The position numbers and the translations under genes were made by a program. Positions 8,762 through 17,013 of a stretch of DNA of 64,000 bases are shown here, piece after piece. The number at the start of each line of letters is the position of its first letter. Within the stretch, counting starts at the first letter, position 1. The stretch spans positions 1 to 64,000 of the forward strand of contig JAKLKB010000022.1 in NCBI GenBank assembly GCA_023150835.1, in the 5' to 3' direction. Source of the DNA: Myxococcota bacterium (GTDB lineage Bacteria > Myxococcota_C > UBA6777). The notes below the pieces were generated by a model. The model was not told the origin of the DNA, did not search any database, and saw nothing but the letters and a program-made list of their open reading frames with translations.

Positions 8762-8971
8762 ATGCTGATGTCTACAGGTTTGAATCATCGTACCCTCTCT
8801 GCACAAGACCGTATCCGCTACATCCGCAGCGCGGGCCCCAAGTGGAAAGCCAAGACATCGGCTTGTTCGTTGTACCTTGCCTTGTATTCGATGTACAAAG
8901 TGCGCACGCCTCGGAGAATGTCGGATGACCGGCCCGCATGGCAAATCCACACACAAACATTCTCGGCGTGA
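8762..8971 (+). CDS. Possible 69-residue small protein
   Basis: This short ORF starts MLMSTGLNHRTLS after AGGAAAGAGAG and is rich in Arg, Lys and Ser. It overlaps the next gene by 47 bases in another frame. No family is recognised. It may be a real leader cistron or chance. Confidence 0.3.
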   Translation: MLMSTGLNHRTLSAQDRIRYIRSAGPKWKAKTSACSLYLALYSMYKVRTPRRMSDDRPAWQIHTQTFSA

Positions 8972-10931
8972 ACTCTTTCAAGCCGTGATGACGTTGTTGC
9001 GCCGCAAGATGCAACAGGTCGGCTATACTCCCGTCGTCATCGAACAAACTTGCGCTGCATGGGAACGCTTCTGTCAGATCGCCAAACCACAGATCCGCTC
9101 CGTTGAAGCCTATGCTGCGGCGATGGAGTACGCCGCGATCTTGCGCTTGCGAGGTGGGCAGATCACCCAGCGCGCCGTCGCCGAACGCTACATGGTCAGC
9201 CAAGCCTCCGTCGCACGCCTTCACCTGCGCATCCTCAATTGCCTCGCCCCCCCTTCATCATCTTCCTCGCTCGAATCGACCTCCCCATCGTCTTGCTCGC
9301 TCGCGACACCCTTTTTATCGCCATCCTCACACGAATCACTCCCACCCTCACCATCCTCTCAACAAAACACATCGATCTCATCGCCATCATCGGCATCGTC
9401 GGCCTCTGCGAAGATCTCGGAGAAGGCAGCGGCATCGTCGGCCTCTGCGAAGATCTCGGAGAAGGCAGCGGCATCGTCGGCCTCTGCGAAGATCTCGGAG
9501 AAGGCAGCCGCATCGTCGGCCTCTGCGAAGATCTCGGAAAAGGCAGTATCCGCTGGATCGCTTGAAGACGGGATGTTTGGGAGGATGTCGGAGGAAGAAC
9601 AAAGCGAAGAGCTGGCGAGGCTGCAAAGTTTGCCGATGGTTCGGGAGCGTTGGGGAGCGTTGTTGTTGCGGAGTGAGTCGGTGGCGGCGTTAGAACAACG
9701 GGATCTGCGGGAGTATTCGGATGTTGTACCGCCGTTGTTTTCTGCGTTGTGTGTGCGGCCTCGTCGTCCATCCGATCCAGAGGCAGTGGTGCTGGTGTGG
9801 ATAGATCTAAGCCGCCGTCGGATCTTGGGGTGGTTTCCGACAGACGTTACACAGATGGCGCATCTATGGGAGTTGTCTTTGCGGCTGGTGATGGAACGTC
9901 CGTTGTATGGGATGCCACGCCGCCCTGTAGATGTGGTGTTGCCGGCGGTCACACCGTTCGACGGGATGGCGCAATGGCTTTCGCCGTTGGATATCCATTT
10001 GACGCCCTTGGATCGGCAAGAACTCGTTGCGCTAGAATCGTCGATATTGGGCAGTTTGTGTGAGGCGCCGTATTCGTTTGTAGAAGAAAACTCTGCGCGC
10101 TATCGAGAAGATCGGGAGGTGTTTTTTTCTTTGGCAGCGCGGGTTGCGATGGATCTAGGAGAATGGGCAGGAGAAGAGCTGTGTTTGTGGGGGAGAAGCG
10201 GAGATCTGGGGGGGGCTTTGTATCCCGAACCTGTAGGGCCTTGTGTGGGTCAGGATATCTTGACCGCGCTGCGGAAAGCGCGCAACGGTGTGAACAAAGG
10301 AGGGGCGTGGTGGTTTGCATGGAATCGCGGTGGGGAGGGCTTATTGTGTTGGGCCGCCCAAGCAGCCACGCTTGGGGGATATCTGGCGACGCACTTAGAA
10401 CGCCGAGGGCTGCGTTTGAACCAACGCGCTCAACTGGCTCGTCTTGTCGAGCAACTTTTGCGCTTTGACGAACGCAACATCGAAACGCTTTCCTCGACAT
10501 CTCCCATATCGCGCTCCTCCGCATCAACGGCTTCCGCATCGCGCTCCTCTGCCCCGACGGTCTCCACCACATCGGCCCCCGCCGCTCATTTCTCGACAAC
10601 ATCGGCCTCTTCCGAAGGTCGGGTGATCTGGGAGATGCGCTTTCAGCGGGGGGCTGTACTCTCGGCTGCGTTGCGCCGCCATCTCTTCGAGGAAGGTTAT
10701 GAGATCGCCCATGCACGGGCATTTCCGATGCTTTGTGTGCGCGAACTCACGTGCGGTTTGTTGCCTTTTACCGAATATCTCTGGCCTGCGGTGAATGGCT
10801 TCCTTGCGGATTGGGACACGCGATGCGGAGCGTTGTTGCGTGAACAACGCGCATCTCTGGCGTTGGACGTCTTGCCTGCCGAAAACAAAGAACACCCCCT
10901 CGGCTTTGCGTCGTTGTTGTCGCTTGGGTGA
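8925..10931 (+). CDS. Helix-turn-helix protein with repeat-rich linker
   Basis: The protein has 668 residues, starting MTGPHGKSTHKHSRR with GGAG 8 bases upstream. Residues 45-103 include a predicted helix-turn-helix (GGQITQRAVAERYMVSQASV), like the DNA-binding part of sigma or TFIIB-type regulators. Residues 110-215 are a Ser/Pro/Ala-rich linker ending in four 13-residue repeats containing SASAKISEKAA. Residues about 220-670 form one or more globular domains that I do not recognise, split by a second Ser/Ala/Thr-rich linker near 530-565. There is no signal peptide. The helix-turn-helix suggests a transcription regulator, but this is tentative. The stop codon lies in the first copy of a 58-bp duplication. 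Confidence 0.8.
   Translation: MTGPHGKSTHKHSRRELFQAVMTLLRRKMQQVGYTPVVIEQTCAAWERFCQIAKPQIRSVEAYAAAMEYAAILRLRGGQITQRAVAERYMVSQASVARLHLRILNCLAPPSSSSSLESTSPSSCSLATPFLSPSSHESLPPSPSSQQNTSISSPSSASSASAKISEKAAASSASAKISEKAAASSASAKISEKAAASSASAKISEKAVSAGSLEDGMFGRMSEEEQSEELARLQSLPMVRERWGALLLRSESVAALEQRDLREYSDVVPPLFSALCVRPRRPSDPEAVVLVWIDLSRRRILGWFPTDVTQMAHLWELSLRLVMERPLYGMPRRPVDVVLPAVTPFDGMAQWLSPLDIHLTPLDRQELVALESSILGSLCEAPYSFVEENSARYREDREVFFSLAARVAMDLGEWAGEELCLWGRSGDLGGALYPEPVGPCVGQDILTALRKARNGVNKGGAWWFAWNRGGEGLLCWAAQAATLGGYLATHLERRGLRLNQRAQLARLVEQLLRFDERNIETLSSTSPISRSSASTASASRSSAPTVSTTSAPAAHFSTTSASSEGRVIWEMRFQRGAVLSAALRRHLFEEGYEIAHARAFPMLCVRELTCGLLPFTEYLWPAVNGFLADWDTRCGALLREQRASLALDVLPAENKEHPLGFASLLSLG
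9399..9554 (+). repeat. 39-bp in-frame tandem repeat, four units
   Basis: Four 39-bp units start at 9399, 9438, 9477 and 9516; the last is imperfect. They encode 13-residue linker repeats in the helix-turn-helix gene. Because 39 is a multiple of 3, copy changes keep the frame. Confidence 0.9.
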
Positions 10932-10990
10932 CATTCGCTGGGTACAAGAACACCCCCTCGGCTTTGTGTCGCTGTGGTCGCTTGGGTGAC
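10888..10990 (+). repeat. 58-bp duplication across a stop codon
   Basis: The 44-bp segment beginning AAGAACACCCCCTCGGCTTT (10888) recurs at 10946 with few changes. The first copy holds the stop of the helix-turn-helix gene; the second is noncoding and leads to manA. Confidence 0.8.
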
Positions 10991-11047
10991 GGGAGTTTGT
11001 GGTCTCCACAAGTCGGCGACACCCACGAAAAGAAAGACTCTTTCTCG

Positions 11048-12280
11048 ATGAAGCAGATCTGTCGTCTTGAAAATCCTATTCAATACTACGCGTGGGGATC
11101 ACACGAATCCATCGCACGATTGCAAGGCCGAGCCATCCCTTCGAAGAGTCCCGAAGCAGAACTTTGGATGGGCGCGCACCCCAAAGCCCCCTCTTGGGTG
11201 GCGAAGGACTCCGAAAAACACTCTCTGCTTGCGTTGATGCAATATGAATCCACCGCGATCCTCGGAGCGCAAGTCGATCAGCGCTTTGCAGGACGACTAC
11301 CCTTTTTGTTGAAAGTCCTTGCTGCATCAAAGCCTTTGTCGATCCAAGCCCACCCCAACCTCGAACAAGCCCGTGTGGGTTTTGCACGAGAAAATGCCTT
11401 AGGCATCCCCTTTGATGCGTGGGATCGCAGTTATCGAGACGACAACCACAAACCCGAGCTGATCTGCGCCATCACGCCTTTCTGGGCGCTACGCGGCTTT
11501 CGCCCTTATCACGAGATCCTCGAATGGATCGAGATCTTGCGGTTGGAGGCGTTGTACCCCGAATCCAAGCAATTCGCAGAACAACCCAACGAAGCCGGAC
11601 TACGCACCTTTTATTCTGCGCTATTGACGCTGCTTCCCGAACGCAAAGCACAGCTCCTCACCGAAGCACGGCGCGGCGCACAACGGTTGTGCGAGCATAC
11701 CGACGCTCTAACCCAAGAATCCGCCCGCATCGGTCGTTGGATCTTACAACTTCACGACCATTATCCCGATGATATCGGGATCTTGTCACCTGCGCTCCTA
11801 CACACCATCTGCCTGCAACCCGGCCAAGCCATGTACCTCCCTGACGGCGAACTCCACGCCTACCTCGAAGGCACCGGCATCGAGATCATGGCCAACTCCG
11901 ATAATGTCTTGCGCGGCGGCCTCACCAACAAACACATCGATATCCCCGAACTTCTCCACGTCTTGCGCTTTGCCCCCACCCGCATCGAACTCCTCACTCC
12001 ACAGCCAAGCACCGAAACCCCCGAAGCCTTTTACTCTACACCCACCGAAGAATTCTCCCTCTCTGTCCTTCACCTTCTCCCCTCCCTTCGCTATACCTCC
12101 CCTTCGCTTCGCAGCGCCGAGATCTGGCTTTGCCTCAATGGCTCCGCTGAGATCAAAACACACGCACAACCCGAACTCCAACTCGCCCAAGGCGACGCCA
12201 TCCTCGTCCCCGCTGACGCTCCTCCCTACCAGATCACCGGACACGCCACCCTCTACAAAGCCACCACTCCCCTTCTCTAA
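11048..12280 (+). CDS. manA: Mannose-6-phosphate isomerase, type I
   Basis: The protein has 410 residues, starting MKQICRLENPIQYYAWGSH, the typical N-terminus of type I phosphomannose isomerase. Zinc ligands are in place: Gln100 and His102 (SIQAHPN), Glu137 (HKPELICAI) and His270 (DGELHAYLEGTG). The signature EIMANSDNVLRGGLTNKHID follows. The enzyme converts fructose-6-phosphate and mannose-6-phosphate, feeding GDP-mannose and surface glycans in the cytoplasm. Only a weak AAGAAAG ribosome site is visible. The gene is probably transcribed alone, with repeats before and after it. Confidence 0.95.
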   Translation: MKQICRLENPIQYYAWGSHESIARLQGRAIPSKSPEAELWMGAHPKAPSWVAKDSEKHSLLALMQYESTAILGAQVDQRFAGRLPFLLKVLAASKPLSIQAHPNLEQARVGFARENALGIPFDAWDRSYRDDNHKPELICAITPFWALRGFRPYHEILEWIEILRLEALYPESKQFAEQPNEAGLRTFYSALLTLLPERKAQLLTEARRGAQRLCEHTDALTQESARIGRWILQLHDHYPDDIGILSPALLHTICLQPGQAMYLPDGELHAYLEGTGIEIMANSDNVLRGGLTNKHIDIPELLHVLRFAPTRIELLTPQPSTETPEAFYSTPTEEFSLSVLHLLPSLRYTSPSLRSAEIWLCLNGSAEIKTHAQPELQLAQGDAILVPADAPPYQITGHATLYKATTPLL

Positions 12281-12317
12281 AAAATGAATCTTCCCCCAGC
12301 AGGGTTGGACTTGTTTT

Positions 12318-12445
12318 GTGTGGGGTTTCACCCCACGCCCCGCCATAGAACTGCGTTCCCTTGACCCCCTATCGGCGAACAGATCATCGCATCTCAAACC
12401 AACGACTGTGTCGCTTGAAATGCCTCGAACACGGGTTTTTCGTCG
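12318..12445 (+). repeat. Family A dispersed repeat
   Basis: This runs from GGGGTTTCACCCCACGCCCC through CCCTTGACCCC, TATCGGCGAACAGATCA and CTCAAACCAACGACTG to CGAACACGGGTTTTT. The same order of blocks occurs at 16.1 and 41.2 kb in this orientation and at 38.5 and 43.4 kb inverted. No protein is credible in it. Confidence 0.8.
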
Positions 12446-12471
12446 ACAAGCCTCACCCTCCTTCTCTAAAA

Positions 12472-12589
12472 ATAGGAGTTACGCAGTTCGATACGAAAAA
12501 GGCCCATGTTCGGGCGCAGGCGGTTCGCGAACCGCCCCTACAACGGGTTGATTCTTCACGCTTTCCCTCTTCCACTGCGTAACTCCTAT
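12472..12589. mobile_element. MITE-like element with 16-bp perfect inverted ends
   Basis: ATAGGAGTTACGCAGT (12472-12487) is exactly inverted at 12574-12589. The 118-bp element has no coding capacity and is flanked by A-rich sequence on both sides. Inside lies GGCGGTTCGCGAACCGCC (a palindrome) and CCCTAC, reminiscent of family B. No related transposase gene is in the window, so mobilisation in trans is assumed. Confidence 0.65.
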
Positions 12590-12729
12590 AAAAAATGAAT
12601 CTTCGTTCACAACGGCGCTTGACAAAGCCGAACAAAAAATGAATGTTGATTCAACGAATGTAATTTGTTTGCCTAAGCGAGCGAAGAAGGCAAGCGTACG
12701 GGGAGAGTGCAAGCAAGGAGGAAAGAAGA

Positions 12730-14517
12730 ATGGTGCGTCGATTGTATGAGATAAAAGAGCAGCCGCCGATGGGAGAAGTGCCTGAGCAGATGTACGCTTG
12801 GACAGTAAGGAAGGAGCGATATGGGGAGCCGAGGGAGGCATGGCGTTTGGAGGTGGTCGATGTGCCGATGTTGGGGGAGCATGATGTGTTGGTGTATGTG
12901 ATGGCGGCGGGAGTCAACTACAACAACGTGTGGGCGGGTTTGGGAGTACCGATGGACGTGATCGCAGCGCGCAACAAAGCGGGCGAGTCAGAAGCGTTTC
13001 ACATCGGGGGAAGCGATGCGTCGGGGATCGTGTACAGGGTGGGATCGAAAGTGAAAAATGTGCGGGTTGGGGATGAAGTGGTGTTGCATTGCGGTCAATG
13101 GGATATGATGTGTCCGTATGTGGTATCGGGGGGCGACCCGATGTTTTCGCCGAGTTTTCAGATCTGGGGATACGAGACGAACTACGGGAGTTTTGCGCAA
13201 TTTACACGGGTGCGTTCGGAACAATGCTTGCCAAAGCCCAAGCATCTGACGTGGGAAGAAGCAGCGGCGTATATGTTGGTGGGAGCGACGGCATATCGGA
13301 TGTTGCTGGGTTGGGGAGAACATTCGGTGCGCAAAGACGATGTGGTGTTGGTGTGGGGAGGTGCGGGAGGGCTGGGATCGATGGCGATCCAGATCGCCAA
13401 GGCCAAAGGAGCGATCCCGATCGCGGTGGTGTCGAGCGAAAGCAAACGCGAGTATTGCATGAGTTTGGGTGCGAAAGGGGTGATCAATCGCAAAGACTTC
13501 GATCATTGGGGGATGTTGCCGCATTGGAAAGATGAGGTGGGGTACAGTCGTTGGTTGAAAGGGGTGCGGAACTTTGGTCGGGCGATCTGGGATATCTTGG
13601 GGGAGCGGCGCAATCCGCGCATTGTGTTTGAGCATCCCGGGGAAAGCACGATCCCGACGTCGATGTTTGTGTGCGATACAGGTGGGATGGTGGTGATCTG
13701 TGCGGGTACAACGGGCTACAACGCCACAGTCGACTTGCGCTACTTGTGGATGCGACAAAAGAGCCTCCAAGGCTCTCACTTTGCAAACACCGAACAATCG
13801 GCAGGGTTCAATCAATTGGTGATGGAAGGTTTGGTGGATCCGTGTTTGTCGAAGACCTTTGCGAACGAAGAGCTGCCTGATGCCCACCAACTGATGTACG
13901 AAAACAAGCATCCACACGGCAACATGGCGATCTTGATCGGTGCGCCGATGGAGGGTTTGGGCGTCTCGGCAGCGTTGCAAAAAGCCCGTGCTTCGGCAAC
14001 CATTGAAGCTTCTGCCCCCGAAGAATTTTATATCCCTCCCCACCGCGAGATCGCCGAACCTCGGCTACCCCAAAGCCTCGAAGATGACCCCGTTGTGAGC
14101 GAAGTGATGCGCCCTGACGTTGTCACGTGCGCCTCGCACATCAGTATCCGAGAAGCTGCACGCATGTTGTACGAGTACGATGTGCAAGGGATGGTGGTCA
14201 CCGATCCCGAAGGATGGGCGGTGGGCGTGGTGTCGCAAACCGACGTTGTGCTGGCACGCCAAGGCCGCAGCGATCCAGAGATGGACAAGCTGACGGTTGC
14301 TGATGTGATGACGCCGCGTTTGATCGGCTGTCGCCCACATACCCGCGTATCCGAAGCCATCACCAAGATGACGCGCATGAAAGTCCATCGCCTCGTGGTG
14401 GTCGAAGAACACGGCGACAAGCTCAAGGCCGTCGGATTGATGTCGATGCGCGCCATCGTACGCAGGATGGCTGGCGTCCCTCAACCCATCCATCATGGCT
14501 CCCCTCCCACCCGCTAG
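12730..14517 (+). CDS. ccr: Crotonyl-CoA carboxylase/reductase fused to a CBS-domain pair
   Basis: The protein has 595 residues, with AAGGAGG 8 bases before the ATG. Residues 20-435 match crotonyl-CoA carboxylase/reductase of the medium-chain dehydrogenase family: [10 protein letters not shown] (62-71), [10 protein letters not shown] (146-155), the NADPH loop WGGAGGLGS (209-217) and GSHFAN with His350. In Ccr the Asn, Phe/Glu and His at these sites hold CO2, so carboxylation to ethylmalonyl-CoA is likely; Tyr stands where Phe is usual. Residues 455-580 are two CBS motifs ([10 protein letters not shown] and [10 protein letters not shown]), which usually bind adenine nucleotides. Ccr normally ends before them, so this is a fusion suggesting allosteric control. 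The pathway could be ethylmalonyl-CoA or polyketide precursor supply. Confidence 0.93.
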   Translation: MVRRLYEIKEQPPMGEVPEQMYAWTVRKERYGEPREAWRLEVVDVPMLGEHDVLVYVMAAGVNYNNVWAGLGVPMDVIAARNKAGESEAFHIGGSDASGIVYRVGSKVKNVRVGDEVVLHCGQWDMMCPYVVSGGDPMFSPSFQIWGYETNYGSFAQFTRVRSEQCLPKPKHLTWEEAAAYMLVGATAYRMLLGWGEHSVRKDDVVLVWGGAGGLGSMAIQIAKAKGAIPIAVVSSESKREYCMSLGAKGVINRKDFDHWGMLPHWKDEVGYSRWLKGVRNFGRAIWDILGERRNPRIVFEHPGESTIPTSMFVCDTGGMVVICAGTTGYNATVDLRYLWMRQKSLQGSHFANTEQSAGFNQLVMEGLVDPCLSKTFANEELPDAHQLMYENKHPHGNMAILIGAPMEGLGVSAALQKARASATIEASAPEEFYIPPHREIAEPRLPQSLEDDPVVSEVMRPDVVTCASHISIREAARMLYEYDVQGMVVTDPEGWAVGVVSQTDVVLARQGRSDPEMDKLTVADVMTPRLIGCRPHTRVSEAITKMTRMKVHRLVVVEEHGDKLKAVGLMSMRAIVRRMAGVPQPIHHGSPPTR

Positions 14518-14608
14518 ATCGTTGCGTTCGGCTCTTGCAGAACCGTACAAAACAACACATACTGCGTCGGTTCAAATCACCCGAATCTGCGTAGAAGGGG
14601 ACACCACG

Positions 14609-16009
14609 ATGAGCGACGACAAAAAACAGCAACCACCCGCCGAAGACGAGCAATCCTCCCAAGACACCAACCCAAACAAAGCCAAAGCCGCCCCCGTTGG
14701 AAAGACGTCGCGTTTTTTCAAACTGGCCGGGATGACGGCCTCCGTCGCAGGAAGCTACGCCGCCACCCGCATCAAATCGATCTTTCAATCCAAAGAAGAC
14801 GCCGAACGCGATCGCGCCGCAGCCCACAAGGCCAGCGGAGAGCGGATCGCCGAAACCCTCGGTCAGCTCAAAGGAGCCGTGATGAAGGTCGGTCAGATGG
14901 CTTCGATCGCCAGCGATCTGCTGCCTCGTGAATTCACCGAAGCCTTGGGGACGTTGCAAAAAGAAGCCCCACCGATGGAGTTTTCCGTCATCGCCGAGCA
15001 GATCAAAAAAGAACTGGGTGCCCCTCCCGAAGAACTCTTCGAATTCTTTGATGAAGAACCTTTTGCCGCAGCCTCGATCGGCCAAGTCCACCGCGCCACG
15101 CTCGAAGACGGTCAAGAAGTCGTGGTCAAAGTCCAATATCCCGGCGTCGACGACGCTTGCGATAGCGATCTGGCCCATCTCAAGGTCGCTTTGCGCGCAA
15201 GCGGCTTGGTCAACGTCCGAAAACGAGACCTCGATGCGATCTTCGCAGAGATCCGCGACCGTCTACACGAAGAACTCGACTACCGCCAAGAAGCCAAAAA
15301 TGCCCAACTCTTCGGCGCGTATTACAAAGATTATCCGCATATCGTCGTCCCCAAGGTGATCTCCGAACGCAGCACCCAACGCGTGATCACCCTCACCTTT
15401 GAACAAGGCGACCCGATCCAAGTCGTTCGCCCCCCTCGCTATCCCCAAGAGATCCGCGATCAACTCGGTGTCCAATTCTTCCACCTCGTCTGTAGTCAGA
15501 TCTTTCACCTCAAAGCCGTCCACGCAGATCCCAACCCCGGAAACTTCGCCTTCCGATCCGACGGAACCATCGTCATGTACGACTTTGGCTGTGTCAAATA
15601 CCTACAGCCCGCCATTATCGAAGCTTACCGCGACACCATCGTCTGTGGACTACGCGAAGATTACGATGGCGTCGAAGATGGACTGCGCCGCTTGGGTGTC
15701 CGCGAGATCGAAGGCCCCCCCGTCGAATACGACTACTACAAAGAATGGCGTGATCTTTTCCTCACTCCCTTCATCCAAAAAGAACCCTTCGATTATGGCC
15801 GATCGACCCTCCACAACGAAGTCATCGCCCGTATCCCCGGCGTGATGAAGCGCCTTGCCTCCTTCAAACCTCCCGCCGAACTCACCTTCCTCGATCGCGC
15901 CATCGTCGGGCATTACGGAAACCTCCGCAAGATCCGCGCAAAAGGCCGATTCCTTGAGATCCTCCAACAATACATCGACACCATGCCTCCCGCCCCCGAA
16001 GAAGCCTAA
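14609..16009 (+). CDS. ABC1/UbiB-family atypical kinase
   Basis: The protein has 466 residues, starting MSDDKKQQPP with AAGGGG 8 bases upstream. ADCK/UbiB signatures are present: the KxGQ motif (KVGQMAS, Lys93), an Ala-rich nucleotide loop (FAAASIGQVHRA, 152-163), Lys174 in VVKVQYPG, HADPNPGNF and the metal-binding YDFG. These proteins bind ATP and support ubiquinone or related lipid metabolism; the true substrate is uncertain. Residues 1-30 are low complexity. It follows ccr by 91 bp on the same strand and may share its transcript. The 3' side runs directly into a 12-bp tandem repeat. Confidence 0.92.
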   Translation: MSDDKKQQPPAEDEQSSQDTNPNKAKAAPVGKTSRFFKLAGMTASVAGSYAATRIKSIFQSKEDAERDRAAAHKASGERIAETLGQLKGAVMKVGQMASIASDLLPREFTEALGTLQKEAPPMEFSVIAEQIKKELGAPPEELFEFFDEEPFAAASIGQVHRATLEDGQEVVVKVQYPGVDDACDSDLAHLKVALRASGLVNVRKRDLDAIFAEIRDRLHEELDYRQEAKNAQLFGAYYKDYPHIVVPKVISERSTQRVITLTFEQGDPIQVVRPPRYPQEIRDQLGVQFFHLVCSQIFHLKAVHADPNPGNFAFRSDGTIVMYDFGCVKYLQPAIIEAYRDTIVCGLREDYDGVEDGLRRLGVREIEGPPVEYDYYKEWRDLFLTPFIQKEPFDYGRSTLHNEVIARIPGVMKRLASFKPPAELTFLDRAIVGHYGNLRKIRAKGRFLEILQQYIDTMPPAPEEA

Positions 16010-16017
16010 ACTTGGGC

Positions 16018-16150
16018 TGTTTTGTGGGGCTTTTTGTGGGGCTTTTTGTGGGGCTTTTTGTGGGGCTTTTTGTGGGGCTTTTTGTGGGGCTTTTTGTGGG
16101 GCTTTTTGTGGGGCTTTGTGTGGGGCTTTTTGTGAGACTTTTTGTGGGGC
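16018..16150. repeat. 12-bp tandem repeat, about 10 copies
   Basis: GTGGGGCTTTTT units follow the ABC1 gene directly, with a few substitutions near the end. The last units merge into the start of the family A repeat (GTGGGGCGCTGCCCCACGCC). Confidence 0.9.
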
Positions 16151-16268
16151 GCTGCCCCACGCCCCGCAAGGGACCAATGGCCCCTTGACCCCGTGTCGGC
16201 GGAAGATCGTAGGCTTTTCAAACGAACGGCGGCTCCGCTTGAAAAGGCGCGAACACGGGGGTTTGGGA
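16144..16268 (+). repeat. Family A dispersed repeat
   Basis: It shows the same blocks as the 12.3 kb copy: CCCCACGCCCCGCAAGGGAC, CCCCTTGACCCCGTGTCGGC, TTTTCAAACGAACGGC, CGCTTGAAAAGGCGCGAACA and CGGGGGTTT. Confidence 0.8.
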
Positions 16269-16744
16269 TGGAAAGGTGTGAAGAAGAAACGAAAAGAAAG
16301 AAGAGGGCAGCGAAGAGTTGAGACCCGATTCGAGGGTAGCGTAAAGTACCGAGTTTACGGCGGTGGGTGAGGTGAGTGCAACGTTGTGGGGGACCGTCTG
16401 GGGGTGGTGCGGTGGATCAGGGTGAGGTGTAGGTGCTTCTTGTATCGGATTATCGGGGGGGTTGGAGGGGGTGGTGACTGGGGCGAGTGGGACGGTGGAT
16501 GAGATCAGGGGGGGACTGCACCTTTGCAACGGGCGGAGTATCGGGGGGTGTAGAGATGCGCGGCGAACACTCTCGGGCGCGGAGTTGTGCGCGGTGGGTG
16601 CTGCTGGCTCTCCTAAGTACCCGTCGCTTGGCCTTGTTTTCGCTTCGCTGCGAGGTCGTAGGTGAGGCGTCGGCGATGTGCAGCAAGGAGATGTTCTTGC
16701 GCAGCACGCTCATGTTCCTCCGCCATGTATGCACTCATTAGAAA
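16269..16744. other. Intergenic, no recognisable gene
   Basis: This stretch is G-rich on the plus strand. Several short ORFs cross it, but their composition (Pro/Ser/Arg-rich in all frames) and lack of ribosome sites argue against real genes. Confidence 0.4.
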
Positions 16745-16939
16745 CCTGTCTCCTGCTTCTGCGTATCACACAGACATCAAAGGAGAAACCCGTGAGGGAA
16801 CAACCGACTGCCGAAGCAGTCACACGTTGTCAGGAAGCCTACCGAGGGGGGGGTCTCAACTTCTTCACTTTTCAAAGAACAGGCTTCAAGGCTAAGCACA
16901 CCCTACTCGGTAACGCAAGCCTCACGATGCCTTGACAGG
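16745..16939 (+). ncRNA. Candidate structured RNA upstream of carA
   Basis: Several complementary segments nest in 195 bases: CCTGTC (16745) with GACAGG (16934); TCTCCT (16749) with AGGAGA (16781); CGTGAGG (16791) with CCTCACG (16920); the hairpin GACTGC-CGAA-GCAGTC (16806-16821) inside ACAAC/GTTGT; and TACCGAG (16840) with CTCGGTA (16906). GAAGCC (16834) can also pair with GGCTTC (16882), giving a pseudoknot or an alternative fold. I cannot match it to a known class. Its 3' end overlaps the likely carA -35 box, so it is either a separate small RNA or an upstream control element. The strand is assumed. Confidence 0.45.
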
Positions 16940-16960
16940 AAAAAAAAAAGGGGGTATCTC
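16932..16960 (+). promoter_or_regulatory. Likely sigma-70-type promoter of carAB
   Basis: TTGACA at 16932-16937 and TATCTC at 16955-16960 are 17 bases apart, the ideal spacing, and lie 54 bases before the carA start. The spacer contains a run of A then G. The -10 matches TATAAT at only three positions. Confidence 0.5.
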
Positions 16961-17013
16961 CGCGCCGCATGAAGAAAAAGCGCAAGGATCGAACTTTCAA
17001 GGGAGGGATCACG

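Noticed and set aside
14551-14600. tRNA-like T-loop (GGTTCAAATCACC)
   Set aside because: No acceptor stem, anticodon arm or CCA end can be built around it.
16745-16939. 6S RNA or cobalamin riboswitch
   Set aside because: The multi-branched pairing does not fit the single bulged rod of 6S, and the conserved cobalamin motifs are absent; class left open.
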